From contig CALDSR010000005.1 of NCBI GenBank assembly GCA_937924505.1, forward strand, positions 1 to 64,000: a stretch of 64,000 bases of DNA, given 5' to 3'. A program made the position numbers and the translations under genes. A model generated the notes under the pieces. The model made no database searches and was not told where the DNA came from. It was given only the letters and a program-made list of their open reading frames with translations. Position 1 is the first letter of the stretch; the number at the start of each line of letters is the position of its first letter. This stretch comes from an uncultured Granulosicoccus sp. GTDB lineage: Bacteria > Pseudomonadota > Gammaproteobacteria > Granulosicoccales > Granulosicoccaceae. Below, one piece after another: positions 53,003 through 62,483 of the stretch.

Positions 53003-53517
53003 CCACGCGCAGGTTTGTCGTGCTTGATCGTGAAGATCATGCCATCGAGAAGCCCTGCCAGCTCCGGTCGTGCCGATGGGCCATTGGAAATGGCAGCGAT
53101 TTGCACAGTCCCATCCGGGCGTAAGCAAAAGACCGCTGGTTCCGCGAAACGTCGATCGGTTTCATCAGGCGTCAGCGGATCGCTGACATAGAGACCCAGC
53201 TTGTGCATGTCTGCTTCGGATATTTCGGCGGCAACCGGGAACGTCCAACCGAATTCGGCAATATCGGCTTTGGCTTTTTCGATGGTGTCGGCGGAGACAC
53301 TCTGGATATCAAAGCCAGCATCAATCCATTCTTTCTGCATGGCTTCAAGCGTGTTGAGGTAAGGCTTGCAGCGACCGCAATGTTTACCGCGATAGACGAC
53401 GATCAATTGCCAACGTCCGTTCGCAGCACCGATCGTAACCGGAGCTCCATTCATGTCAGTGGCGGTAACTATGGGTAATGGTTTGCCAGCTTCGGGTTTA
53501 CGTGATGTCAGGCTCAT
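52987..53517 (-). CDS. AhpC/TSA-family redoxin (peroxiredoxin-like)
   Basis: This 176-residue thioredoxin-fold protein has the motif YRGKHCGRCKPYL, a CxxC pair where typical peroxiredoxins have a single peroxidatic cysteine in PVCT/S. Reduction of peroxides or disulfides is likely. The chosen start MSLTSRKPEAGKP at 53517 matches the domain start; upstream in-frame codons to 53577 have no support. It converges with puuE. Confidence 0.8.
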   Translation of the reverse strand: MSLTSRKPEAGKPLPIVTATDMNGAPVTIGAANGRWQLIVVYRGKHCGRCKPYLNTLEAMQKEWIDAGFDIQSVSADTIEKAKADIAEFGWTFPVAAEISEADMHKLGLYVSDPLTPDETDRRFAEPAVFCLRPDGTVQIAAISNGPSARPELAGLLDGMIFTIKHDKPARGQVGA

Positions 53518-53751
53518 GGATTTACTCGGATTTTTACAAGTTGATAGTAGTGTCATGGACAAGGGATTGCGGTTCAACGTTCGTTATTTGCACACTGAAA
53601 CACGCTGAAACCAGCATTATATCTGTAGTTGAATCAATTCTTCTCATAGGCTTGCCTACTCGAAAGACGTGGCCCAGGCGAGTGTATCGCCACGGCAGCT
53701 GCCGGACGCGAAGGTGTTTAGCCACCGTGATGTGCATCGAAGACATTCACA

Positions 53752-54093
53752 TCAACTACCGCGGTAAGTCGAGTAACCAAACGGGTTCAACAGCAACGGC
53801 ACATGGTAATGCTGTCCATCGCCTTCTATCTCGAATACCACGTCAACAAACGGATAGAAGCTTGATTGCTTGTGACTGGCATAGTAGTCCGAAAGATAAA
53901 AAGTCAACTTATAAGTGCCGGCTGCCAGTACGTCATCAGTGCCCGTGAAATCGGCAACACGGCCATCGTCATTGGTCGAACCGGAACCAAGCAACACCCA
54001 ACCGTCGCCTTGTCGCTGCAGCAGGCTTATAGGTACACCGGCGGCGGGACGCCCGGCAGATGTGTCAAGTATATGTGAAGTAATTTGCGTCAT
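53752..54093 (-). CDS. uraH: 5-Hydroxyisourate hydrolase (transthyretin-like)
   Basis: UraH converts 5-hydroxyisourate, the product of urate oxidation, to OHCU on the way to allantoin. The 113-residue protein has the family N-terminus SHILDTSAGRPAAGVP, the central YPFVDVVFEI segment and the diagnostic C-terminal YRGS. No signal peptide is seen, so it is cytoplasmic. The 234 bp between it and the redoxin gene contain no evident gene. Its partner enzymes for urate oxidation and OHCU decarboxylation are not in the window. Confidence 0.93.
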   Translation of the reverse strand: MTQITSHILDTSAGRPAAGVPISLLQRQGDGWVLLGSGSTNDDGRVADFTGTDDVLAAGTYKLTFYLSDYYASHKQSSFYPFVDVVFEIEGDGQHYHVPLLLNPFGYSTYRGS

Positions 54094-54139
54094 GGATTTT
54101 TCATGCTTACAGTGGAAGTCTCATAGCGCCGGCCATACA

Positions 54140-54907
54140 CTAAAGCGCAGAACAAAGATGACCACCATCTACGACGATCTCGCTGCCGGTCATATAGGAC
54201 GAGGCATCGGATGCCAGTAATAACACCGCGCCGTCAAGATCCGAAGGTTGACCAATCCGATGTTGCGGTATTCGCTTGATGGTACGCAGGCCTGCCTCTG
54301 TCTTGAAGAAATCCGATGTCATGCGCGTTTCGATATAGCCCGGTGAAAGGGCATTGACACGGATGTTGTAGCGGGCCCATTCGAGCGCCAGTGACTTGCT
54401 CAAATGCAACAAGGCCGCTTTGCTTGCGGCATACGGTGCGGTTGCTGTCGTGACCCGGGTCGCGAGTATCGATGCAATATTGATCACACTCCCGGCTTGC
54501 TGTGCAGCAATCAAACGCTCAGCGAAGCCCTGCGCCAGTTGCCACGGGCCCCGCAAATTTGTGTTGAGTATCGCATCGAAGGTCTCATCAGACACATCAC
54601 GGGCAAGATCACCCGCAGCGATGCCGGCATTGTTTAACAGCACATCGGCTGTCAAGCCATGTTGTGCGATAGCCTTGAACAATGCAGCAATGGATTCGCG
54701 CTCAGATACATTCAATGACAAGGCCAGACATCGATCCGGGTAGCGCCGCTTGAGCGCTGCCAGCGAGGGGTGGTCAATATTCCTGCTGGTGACAATGATT
54801 TTCGCACCCGCGTCTGCCAGGACCTCGGCAAATCGATATCCGAGACCACCGCTGGCGCCGGTGACCAGCGCCGTCTTGCTACTGAGATCAAAAAATGGAC
54901 CATGCAT
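54140..54907 (-). CDS. SDR-family oxidoreductase
   Basis: This is a 255-residue classical short-chain dehydrogenase. The cofactor loop TGASGGLG is at residues 16-23, NNAG is near 92-95, the catalytic Tyr and Lys are in YAASK, and the PG motif is in ALSPGYIETRM. The usual catalytic serine may be in INIASILA. The substrate is unknown; gluconate 5-dehydrogenase-like and FabG-like enzymes share these features. The ATG at 54907 is preferred over an upstream in-frame ATG at 54952. It is divergent from the acyl-CoA ligase. Confidence 0.8.
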   Translation of the reverse strand: MHGPFFDLSSKTALVTGASGGLGYRFAEVLADAGAKIIVTSRNIDHPSLAALKRRYPDRCLALSLNVSERESIAALFKAIAQHGLTADVLLNNAGIAAGDLARDVSDETFDAILNTNLRGPWQLAQGFAERLIAAQQAGSVINIASILATRVTTATAPYAASKAALLHLSKSLALEWARYNIRVNALSPGYIETRMTSDFFKTEAGLRTIKRIPQHRIGQPSDLDGAVLLLASDASSYMTGSEIVVDGGHLCSAL

Positions 54908-54977
54908 ACTTCCCAGCATAACGTATCCGCAAATTGGCGTTATGATCGACACTCGTTTAATTGATTCCGGAATTCAC

Positions 54978-56606
54978 GTGTCCATTTTCGAAACTGATCT
55001 CGCGCCGACCTCAGCCAATCACTCGCCCCTGACGCCTGTCAGCTTTCTTGCGCGCGCTGCCATGGTTCGACCTGATCAACTAGCCATCGTGCACGGCGAA
55101 CGTCGATATACCTACCGCGAGTTCTGGCAGCGTAGCCGACAGCTTGGCGCGGCGCTCCAGCGGCGCGGTATTGCCAAGGGTGACTGTGTCGCGATCATGG
55201 CCACCAATACACCGGAGATGCTCGAAGCACACAATGGTGTGCCGATGATCGGCGCTGTGCTTAATTCACTCAATATCCGGCTCGATGCCGACACACTTGC
55301 TTTCATTCTCAATCATGGCGAGGCAAAGGTACTGATCAGTGATCGCGAGTTTTCCCCGGTAATCAAAGAGGCCGTCGCAAAAGTCGGTCGCGATATTCTG
55401 CTAGTCGATATTGATGATGTACTCGCCACTGGCGGGGAGCTGATCGGCGAGCTTGATTACGAAGCCTTGCTGCGCGAAGGCACTGCCGATGAAGTTCACA
55501 TGCAGGTGGATGACGAATGGCAAGCCATCTCATTGTTGTACACGTCCGGGACCACCGGCAACCCGAAAGGCTGTGTTTATCATCATCGCGGTGCCTATCT
55601 GAACGCCATTGGCAATATGACGACAATGGGCGTCAGTCACCACTCGCGTTATCTGTGGACCTTGCCGATGTTCCACTGCGATGGCTGGACCTTTACCTGG
55701 GCTGTGACTGCCGCGATGGGTACTCACGTATGCTTGCGCAAAGTAGACCCGGCCTTGATCTTCTCCTTGATTGAATCGGAAGACGTTACGCATATGTGTG
55801 GCGCGCCCATCGTGCTGAACATGCTGGCGCATGCATCGCCCGACATTCAGAAAACAGCGACACAACGGATCGAGATAGCCACCGGAGGTGCCGCGCCACC
55901 CTCGTCCGTGATCGAGGCGATGGAAGCGATCGGGTTCAATGTCACGCATCTCTACGGGCTGACAGAAACATATGGACCTGCAACGGTATGTATTCCCCAA
56001 GATGATTGGGCAGAACTTGCCTTGCAGGAGCGCTCCGGGCGCATGGCACGTCAAGGCGTACACTATGTGACGCTGGACGATGCACAAGTGATGCATTCGG
56101 ACTCAATGGACGCAATTGCCAATGATGGGTCGACCATTGGCGAATTGATGATTCGGGGTAATACCGTGATGAAGGGTTACCTGAAAAATCCACAAGCAAC
56201 CAAAGAGGCGTTCGCAGGCGGCTGGTTTCATACCGGGGATCTTGGGGTTCAGCATGCCGACGGTTATATCGAAATCAAGGACCGAGCAAAAGACATCATC
56301 ATTACCGGTGGTGAGAATGTATCAACGTTGGAAGTTGAAGAGACACTGTACCGGCACCCGGCGATACTCGAAGCCGCAGTGGTTGCAAAGCCCGATGAAA
56401 AATGGGGTGAGACGCCCTGTGCGTTTGTAACCTTGCATGAAACTGGCAGCACAAGCGAAGAGGAGATCATCGAATTCTGTCGCGCCCATATGGCAGGCTT
56501 CAAGGTACCAAAGACAGTGATTTTCGGACCACTACCGAAAACATCGACCGGCAAGATCCAGAAATTTGCCTTGCGTGATCTGGCTCGCAAGGAGCCAGGC
56601 ACGTAG
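54978..56606 (+). CDS. Acyl-CoA synthetase (AMP-forming, AlkK/DmdB-like)
   Basis: This 542-residue adenylate-forming ligase activates a medium-chain fatty acid or similar carboxylate to its CoA thioester. Motifs are LLYTSGTTGNPKG (ATP loop), YGLTETYGP, GWFHTGDLG and KTSTGKIQK with the catalytic lysine. The frame is open from 54750, but homology starts at SIFETDLAPTSANHSPLTP, so I chose the GTG at 54978; an ATG at 54942 is the alternative. A GGA site precedes the GTG. Confidence 0.9.
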   Translation: MSIFETDLAPTSANHSPLTPVSFLARAAMVRPDQLAIVHGERRYTYREFWQRSRQLGAALQRRGIAKGDCVAIMATNTPEMLEAHNGVPMIGAVLNSLNIRLDADTLAFILNHGEAKVLISDREFSPVIKEAVAKVGRDILLVDIDDVLATGGELIGELDYEALLREGTADEVHMQVDDEWQAISLLYTSGTTGNPKGCVYHHRGAYLNAIGNMTTMGVSHHSRYLWTLPMFHCDGWTFTWAVTAAMGTHVCLRKVDPALIFSLIESEDVTHMCGAPIVLNMLAHASPDIQKTATQRIEIATGGAAPPSSVIEAMEAIGFNVTHLYGLTETYGPATVCIPQDDWAELALQERSGRMARQGVHYVTLDDAQVMHSDSMDAIANDGSTIGELMIRGNTVMKGYLKNPQATKEAFAGGWFHTGDLGVQHADGYIEIKDRAKDIIITGGENVSTLEVEETLYRHPAILEAAVVAKPDEKWGETPCAFVTLHETGSTSEEEIIEFCRAHMAGFKVPKTVIFGPLPKTSTGKIQKFALRDLARKEPGT

Positions 56607-56766
56607 AGTCATACATGTAGCCTCGTACACCAGGCACAACAATACTCCGCTTGGCCATCAAACCGTCAGTAGCGCTATCCGTGCGCCGTCATGCACAAAG
56701 CTGCTCCGCACGCGCCCATCCACAAGTCAAAACTTATAGCTTCCACCCGTCAAGCCAACGAATTAC

Positions 56767-57387
56767 TTAGACGAGATCAAGAAGTTCTTCGAAGTGCTGC
56801 AGCGTGTGCACGTTTGAAAGTGAATGCGCATCGTTACGCGGATTGTAGAAAACCGCCCTCATATCGGCTGCCAGAGCTGCTTCCAATCCAGCCATGCTGT
56901 CTTCGACAACGAGACAATTGGCAACAGCGTGCCCTTCGGCCTCGGCGGCATGCAAGAACAAAGACGGATCAGGTTTCCATTTCTGAATGTCATAGGCACT
57001 GTAAATGCGCTCGTCGAAAAAATGTTGCAAGTTGCACTGAGTCAGGGAACGACGGGTTTTCTCTTTCGGGGCATTTGATGCAATACAGGTGTGGCAGTTT
57101 AATCGAGACAGGGTTTTACTGACACCCGGGTTCTCAGTGACCATCGATACCGACAGCTCATTTTCACGCGCGCGATAACGGTCGATGACATTATCGTCGA
57201 AGTCGATCTTGTGCGTCATACCGATCTGGCGAAAAATTTCTACAAGGTTCCAGCCTTTGTAGTGCTGATCAATATAGGCCGGTGTGATGTCGACATGGCC
57301 GATGACATCACTGACCGCTTGCGCAGCACAACGTTCGCTATCGACCAATGTGCCATCCATGTCGAAGATGATACAGCTGACGTTAAT
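56767..57387 (-). CDS. HAD-superfamily phosphatase, probable AUU start codon
   Basis: This protein of about 206 residues is a beta-phosphoglucomutase/GPH-like phosphatase. Motif I should read IIFDMDGTLVDS, but the first ATG in frame (57360) is inside it and would remove the nucleophilic aspartate. No ATG, GTG or TTG lies upstream before an in-frame stop. An ATT at 57385-57387 has a GGAG site 7 bases ahead and restores the motif, so I use it. Motifs II (ASNAP), III (K in KWKPDP) and IV (VVEDSMAG) are intact. The substrate is unknown. An undetected frameshift is the alternative. Confidence 0.7.
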   Translation of the reverse strand: MNVSCIIFDMDGTLVDSERCAAQAVSDVIGHVDITPAYIDQHYKGWNLVEIFRQIGMTHKIDFDDNVIDRYRARENELSVSMVTENPGVSKTLSRLNCHTCIASNAPKEKTRRSLTQCNLQHFFDERIYSAYDIQKWKPDPSLFLHAAEAEGHAVANCLVVEDSMAGLEAALAADMRAVFYNPRNDAHSLSNVHTLQHFEELLDLV

Positions 57388-57492
57388 GATGAGACTCCAG
57401 TAGCTTTGACAGGGCTAAAACGTTGCGTGACGAAAAAATATCATTGGTCGAACCGATGACAATTTTCAATGATCCTGACGGCCTCCGGGGAA

Positions 57493-59328
57493 TCACCGGC
57501 ACTCATCGACAAACAGAGACACCTTATCGAAAGTTGTGACATCAACCAGACCTTGGTCGGAAATGCGCAGCTCCGGTATCACGACCAGCGCCAACAACGA
57601 GTGCTGCATGTAAGCATTGTTCAATCGACAACCACAGCTCTGCATTGCCTGCACCAGTTTTTGTGCCTTGGCCGCCACAACTTCCGCCCGCTCATCAGAC
57701 ATCAGCCCGGCGATGGGAAGCTCAACCATGGCCAGTTCCTCACCGCTGGCATACAGGCAGACACCACCACCCACTTCACCCAATCGATTCGCAGCCTTGG
57801 CCATGTCCTCGTGATCGGTTCCAACAACAATCATGTGGTGAGAGTCATGAGCAACGGTAGAAGCCATGGCACACGGGACCTTGTACCCGAAACCAGAAAC
57901 GAATCCGTTAGTGACATTCCCCGTCGCACGGTGGCGTTCAACGAGCGCTATCTGACAGATATCGTTATCGCGATCCATCTGTACCACGCCGTCAACCACA
58001 GGCAGGCGTGCAGTCATGGCCTTGGTCGGGGCTTGATTCTCAATGACCCCGATCACTCTGGCAGTAACCTCCTTCGCACTACTTGAAGACGCCCCTATCA
58101 CAAAATCTGCTGCTGCCAACGCCTTGCCCAAATGCACAGTGTCACGGGCACTATTCGGGTAGCTGGCTGGCGGAATGTTCACTTCGAGTTGGCCGTTGCT
58201 GGCTAGCACCTTGCCACGCGCAACCACGGTCTCGATGGGCAGTTCAACCAGATCGGAACTGATAATCAGATCGGCGCGACGCCCTGGCGTTATTGAACCG
58301 AGCTCGCGTTCCAGACCAAAGTGCTCGGCCGTATTCAGCGTGGCCATCTGAATGGCTGTCACCGGATTCAAACCTTGTGCGATGGCGTGACGAACGACAC
58401 GATTCATATGCCCTTCATTAATCAAGGTGCCACTGTGAGAGTCGTCGGTACACAAGATAAAGTAACGCGAATCAAGCCCATGCTCAGTCACCGCCTTGAT
58501 CTGTGGCGCTACGTCATACCAGGCAGAACCCAGACGTAACATCGAACGCATGCCTTGTCGTACACGGGCAATAGCATCTTCAACACGTGTGCCTTCATGG
58601 TCATCGGCAGCACCTCCGGCGACGTAGCCGTGGAACGGCAGGCCAAGATCTCGAGACGCATAATGACCGCCGACGGTTTTACCGGACTGTTGTGTCGCGG
58701 CGATTTCACCAAGCATTTTTGCATCATTATTCGCGACACCAGGAAAATTCATGACTTCACCCAGGCCAATAATGTTTGGCCATTGCATGGCTTGCCAAAC
58801 ATCGTCAATACCAAGTTCGGCGCCGGCAATTTCAAGGCCAGGTGCAGAAGGCACACAGCTGGGCATCTGCACGTAGATGTTGATAGGCATGCCCATCGCT
58901 TCGTCATGCATCAGACGCACCCCGTCAAGACCCAACACATTGCCAATCTCATGCGGATCAATAAACATCGACGTCGTGCCATGCGGAATCACAGCGCGAG
59001 CGAACTCCGTGACCGTGACCATGCCACTTTCTACATGCATATGCGCATCGCACAGGCCCGGCACCAGGTAGCGATCGTCGGCTTCAATAATCTGGGTCTC
59101 AACCCCGATCGCATGCGAGGCATCCGGGCCAACATAGGCAAAACGTCCAGCAATGATGGCAACATCGGTTGAACCAATGATTTCACCCGAATGCACATTT
59201 ACCCAGCGGCCATTGCGAATGACCAAGTCAGCCGGCCGGCGCCCGGTGGCAACATCTATCAGCGCTGCAGCCGACTCATGCCAGGGAGGCGGGGAAAGGT
59301 CCTGGATCGAGGATTTCGCATCTGTCAT
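57493..59328 (-). CDS. ade: Adenine deaminase
   Basis: Adenine deaminase hydrolyses adenine to hypoxanthine and ammonia in purine salvage and catabolism. The 611-residue protein is an amidohydrolase-fold enzyme with the metal motif DAHMHVES, then GTTSMFIDPHEIGNVLG, and a C-terminal Ade domain containing GTDHEDMAKAANRL and GGGVCLYA. The length is at the long end of the family. The ATG at 59328 has a GGAAA site about 8 bases upstream and is preferred to an in-frame start 14 codons earlier. It is divergent from bipA. Confidence 0.93.
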   Translation of the reverse strand: MTDAKSSIQDLSPPPWHESAAALIDVATGRRPADLVIRNGRWVNVHSGEIIGSTDVAIIAGRFAYVGPDASHAIGVETQIIEADDRYLVPGLCDAHMHVESGMVTVTEFARAVIPHGTTSMFIDPHEIGNVLGLDGVRLMHDEAMGMPINIYVQMPSCVPSAPGLEIAGAELGIDDVWQAMQWPNIIGLGEVMNFPGVANNDAKMLGEIAATQQSGKTVGGHYASRDLGLPFHGYVAGGAADDHEGTRVEDAIARVRQGMRSMLRLGSAWYDVAPQIKAVTEHGLDSRYFILCTDDSHSGTLINEGHMNRVVRHAIAQGLNPVTAIQMATLNTAEHFGLERELGSITPGRRADLIISSDLVELPIETVVARGKVLASNGQLEVNIPPASYPNSARDTVHLGKALAAADFVIGASSSSAKEVTARVIGVIENQAPTKAMTARLPVVDGVVQMDRDNDICQIALVERHRATGNVTNGFVSGFGYKVPCAMASTVAHDSHHMIVVGTDHEDMAKAANRLGEVGGGVCLYASGEELAMVELPIAGLMSDERAEVVAAKAQKLVQAMQSCGCRLNNAYMQHSLLALVVIPELRISDQGLVDVTTFDKVSLFVDECR

Positions 59329-59416
59329 CTGGTCTTTTCCGTTGTTCCGCGCGGATAACACTGTTGCCACGGCCTGATTCCTGCACTAATTGCCCCCGAC
59401 AGCGGGCTCTGTCCGC

Positions 59417-59422
59417 TATACT
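59417..59422 (+). promoter_or_regulatory. Candidate -10 box upstream of bipA
   Basis: TATACT in the ade-bipA intergenic region is a good -10 match, about 115 bp before the bipA start. No clear -35 stands at 16-18 bp spacing, so the call is weak. Confidence 0.3.
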
Positions 59423-59536
59423 GGTGCGTTACCTTCGAACCGGTACCAGCCAACTGCTGCTGCCAAGCCAAGCTCACCGCACTCGCCGATCACCCGAAAA
59501 TCAATGGGCTGGTCGATGCGTGCTCAGGACCCTACC

Positions 59537-61363
59537 GTGATCCAGAATCTCCGCAACATCGCCATCATAGCCCATGTTGACCATGGCAAAACCACGCTTG
59601 TCGACAAGCTGCTTCAGCAATCCGGCACGCTCGATATGCGCAAGGAACAGACCGAGCGACTGATGGATTCCAACGCGATTGAAAAAGAGCGTGGCATTAC
59701 CATCCTGTCGAAGAACACGGCAATTCGCTGGAACGACTTCCGCATCAACATCGTCGACACACCCGGTCACGCGGATTTCGGCGGTGAAGTCGAACGTGTG
59801 CTTAGTATGGTTGATTCCGTGTTGCTGCTGGTTGACGCTGCCGAGGGGCCCATGCCGCAAACTCGCTTTGTTACGCAGAAGGCGTTCGCGTTGGGGTTCC
59901 GCCCTATTGTCGTCATCAACAAGATCGACCGCGAAGGCGCACGCCCCGACTGGGCACTCGATCAGACCTTCGAACTGTTTGACAACCTTGGTGCCACCGA
60001 TGAGCAGCTCGACTTCCCGGTTGTGTATGCCTCCGCGGTCAATGGCTACGCAGGATTGGAACCCGACGTCACCGAAGGTGACATGACGCCCTTGTTCGAA
60101 ACGATTGTCAAAGAAGTACCCGTCCCGACAGTGGATGCCGAAGGCCCTCTACAGATGCGTATCAGTTCACTGGATTACAACAGCTATGTCGGGGTAATCG
60201 GTATAGCGCGTATCCAGCGCGGACAATTGCGCCCCAATACCCAGGTGCGAGTGGCCAGTAGTGATGGCAGCGAACGCAACGCAAAGGTATTGCAAGTGCT
60301 GGGTTTTCACGGTCTCGAACGTATCGAAACCGAATTGGCCGAAGCAGGCGATATTGTCGCAATAACCGGAGTCGACAAGCTGAACATCTCTGATACGATT
60401 TGCGATCCTGCCTGTGTCGAACCCATGCCGGCGTTGACCGTTGATGAACCTACCATCAGCATGATGTTTCAGCCGAACAGTTCACCGTTTGCCGGCAAGG
60501 AAGGCAAGTACGTCACCAGTCGAAATATCTGGGATCGCTTGCAGACCGAACTCTTGCATAACGTCGCCTTGCGCGTCGAGCGCACAGAACAATCAGAAAC
60601 GTTCAAGGTATCAGGACGCGGAGAACTGCACCTGTCTGTGTTGATCGAAAACATGCGTCGCGAAGGCTATGAGCTTGGCGTCGGCCGGCCTGTCGTTATC
60701 ACCCGCCAGGATGAGAACGGCAAGATCGAAGAACCCTATGAACAAATCACTATCGATGTCGAAGAACAACATCAGGGTGCCATCATGGAAAAGATGGGAG
60801 AACGTCGCGCCGAACTCAAGGATATGGTGCCCGATGGCAAAGGGCGTGTAAGACTGGATTACATCGCACCCGCCCGTGGCATGATTGGGTTTCGTACCGA
60901 ATTCCTGACCGCAACCTCAGGCACCGGCCTTATCTATACCGTGTTTGACCACTATGGCCCGCAGGTCAACATCAATATAGGTCAGCGCCGTAATGGTGTA
61001 CTTATCTCCAACGGTCAAGGCAAAGCGCTTGGTTTCGCCTTATGGAATCTGCAGGAGCGAGGTCGTTTGATTCTCGGTGCCAATTCCCAGGTTTACGAAG
61101 GCCAGGTTATCGGGATTCATTCCCGTGAAAACGACTTGACAGTCAACTGCCTCAAAGGCAAACAACTGACCAATGTGCGCGCAGCAGGGACTGATGAAAA
61201 CATCGTGCTGACACCGCATATTGATTTCAGTCTCGAGCAAGCCCTTGAATTCATCGATGATGACGAACTGGTCGAAGTCACACCCGAATCCATCCGGGTC
61301 AGAAAGAAGCATCTGACCGAGACGGATCGCAAACGTCATTCACGTCAAGCGAAAGCCAGTTAA
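59537..61363 (+). CDS. bipA: Ribosome-associated GTPase BipA (TypA)
   Basis: This 608-residue translational GTPase, a paralogue of EF-G and LepA, is important for ribosome assembly and stress at low temperature. The G1 motif is AHVDHGKTT, followed by the switch [15 protein letters not shown] and NKIDREGA. The GTG at 59537 gives the family start [12 protein letters not shown] and has an AGGA site 8 bases ahead. An ATG 7 codons earlier is the alternative. It converges with the M48 protease gene. Confidence 0.95.
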   Translation: MIQNLRNIAIIAHVDHGKTTLVDKLLQQSGTLDMRKEQTERLMDSNAIEKERGITILSKNTAIRWNDFRINIVDTPGHADFGGEVERVLSMVDSVLLLVDAAEGPMPQTRFVTQKAFALGFRPIVVINKIDREGARPDWALDQTFELFDNLGATDEQLDFPVVYASAVNGYAGLEPDVTEGDMTPLFETIVKEVPVPTVDAEGPLQMRISSLDYNSYVGVIGIARIQRGQLRPNTQVRVASSDGSERNAKVLQVLGFHGLERIETELAEAGDIVAITGVDKLNISDTICDPACVEPMPALTVDEPTISMMFQPNSSPFAGKEGKYVTSRNIWDRLQTELLHNVALRVERTEQSETFKVSGRGELHLSVLIENMRREGYELGVGRPVVITRQDENGKIEEPYEQITIDVEEQHQGAIMEKMGERRAELKDMVPDGKGRVRLDYIAPARGMIGFRTEFLTATSGTGLIYTVFDHYGPQVNINIGQRRNGVLISNGQGKALGFALWNLQERGRLILGANSQVYEGQVIGIHSRENDLTVNCLKGKQLTNVRAAGTDENIVLTPHIDFSLEQALEFIDDDELVEVTPESIRVRKKHLTETDRKRHSRQAKAS

Positions 61364-61382
61364 GCGCTAACTAGCTGCTCTC

Positions 61383-62462
61383 TCAAAAGCCCAGTTCGCG
61401 GGATACCTCAAGCGCGCGTTGTGCGCGTTTTCGTGAATCCGGATGGCTGGCGAAGTAATCGCTGGGGGATTCTTCTGATTCCGGGTCGTTATCCTCAGGC
61501 TCGGTCTCTTTCCTGATCTTCCTTCGATCACCAAATTCGCCAAGGCGAATGATGATGTCGGCGAAGTGTTTCGGATCCTTGCCAAGCTCAGCCATTTCAC
61601 TAAACGCAAACTCATCGGCTTCGGCTTCACTCTTTCTTGAGTAACTGCTCTGCAGCAAGAAAACCGGAACACCCACCGCAACTTCACCCATTCCGCTTAC
61701 GTCGCCCAACGCAAGGGCCAGAACCAGCGACAGTGCCGATGCTTGAACCACATGTTGCATACCATGATGCTCAAGCACATGGCCGATCTCATGCAGCATG
61801 ACCGAATCGAGTTCATCCGGGTGTTGCACGAGATTGACAAGGGCATCCGTGACGACAATGTCACCACCGGGTAAGGCAAAGGCATTCGGGGTACCAAGCA
61901 TATTGCGAAAATGCAGTGTCAGCGTAAAGTCATTACTGGGCACGGCACTGGTCAACCTGTCGAAACGTGCTCTGATTTCAGCCTGTTTTGTTGGATCCAG
62001 ATTCGAGGGTTCCAGCATGATTTTATCGAGCGTGGCCATGGTACCGATAGAGACGGTCTCATGTGCTGACACAGGCAATGCATCAGCGATGTGCTCTGCA
62101 GCTGCCGGCAGCCCCCAACGGATGCTGGCAAAGCTCACGCCTATGGCAACAACAACGGCCACCACAACCCAACGCCAACTGCGTTCTAGATCATGCAAAA
62201 CCAAGCTGCGCGCGCCGCGATGATCAGTAGCCCTGAGGATTTCATCGATTGCATCGTTGTCGGTGGTTTCGAAAACCGCACCATCAGACCACGATAAACG
62301 CCGTGTCATCGAACCCATTCGATCACTGACTTTAATGTCATGAATGTCACCGCGATGAATTACCTCATGATCAACGCTGAGCGTATAACGTGACTCATGA
62401 ACATCGATACTCGCCGCATGTCGTGTCGAGCTGTTCGCCTCGAACCAATGTCCGCTGATCAT
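61383..62462 (-). CDS. M48-family membrane metallopeptidase
   Basis: This 359-residue zinc protease has an N-terminal DUF-like beta domain (about residues 25-90), a transmembrane helix (about 95-113) and an M48 catalytic domain. The zinc motif is HEIGH (224-228), followed by EAEADEFAF with the third ligand. The C-terminus is acidic, then basic. It starts 21 bp after the DUF898 membrane protein gene. This two-gene pair is recurrent in proteobacteria as I recall, but the function of the pair is not established. Possible roles are membrane-protein quality control or processing. Confidence 0.85.
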   Translation of the reverse strand: MISGHWFEANSSTRHAASIDVHESRYTLSVDHEVIHRGDIHDIKVSDRMGSMTRRLSWSDGAVFETTDNDAIDEILRATDHRGARSLVLHDLERSWRWVVVAVVVAIGVSFASIRWGLPAAAEHIADALPVSAHETVSIGTMATLDKIMLEPSNLDPTKQAEIRARFDRLTSAVPSNDFTLTLHFRNMLGTPNAFALPGGDIVVTDALVNLVQHPDELDSVMLHEIGHVLEHHGMQHVVQASALSLVLALALGDVSGMGEVAVGVPVFLLQSSYSRKSEAEADEFAFSEMAELGKDPKHFADIIIRLGEFGDRRKIRKETEPEDNDPESEESPSDYFASHPDSRKRAQRALEVSRELGF

Positions 62463-62483
62463 GCTCGTCGCAAGAATGCTAAA

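Noticed and set aside
53534..53746. 70-residue minus-strand frame between the redoxin and uraH genes
   Set aside because: No ribosome-binding site or recognisable feature; composition looks non-coding.
54750..54977. N-terminal extension of the acyl-CoA ligase
   Set aside because: The open frame upstream of 54978 runs antisense through the start of the SDR gene and has no family similarity.
57360..57362. ATG at 57360 as the start of the HAD phosphatase
   Set aside because: It lies inside motif I and would remove the catalytic nucleophile that the frame encodes directly upstream.
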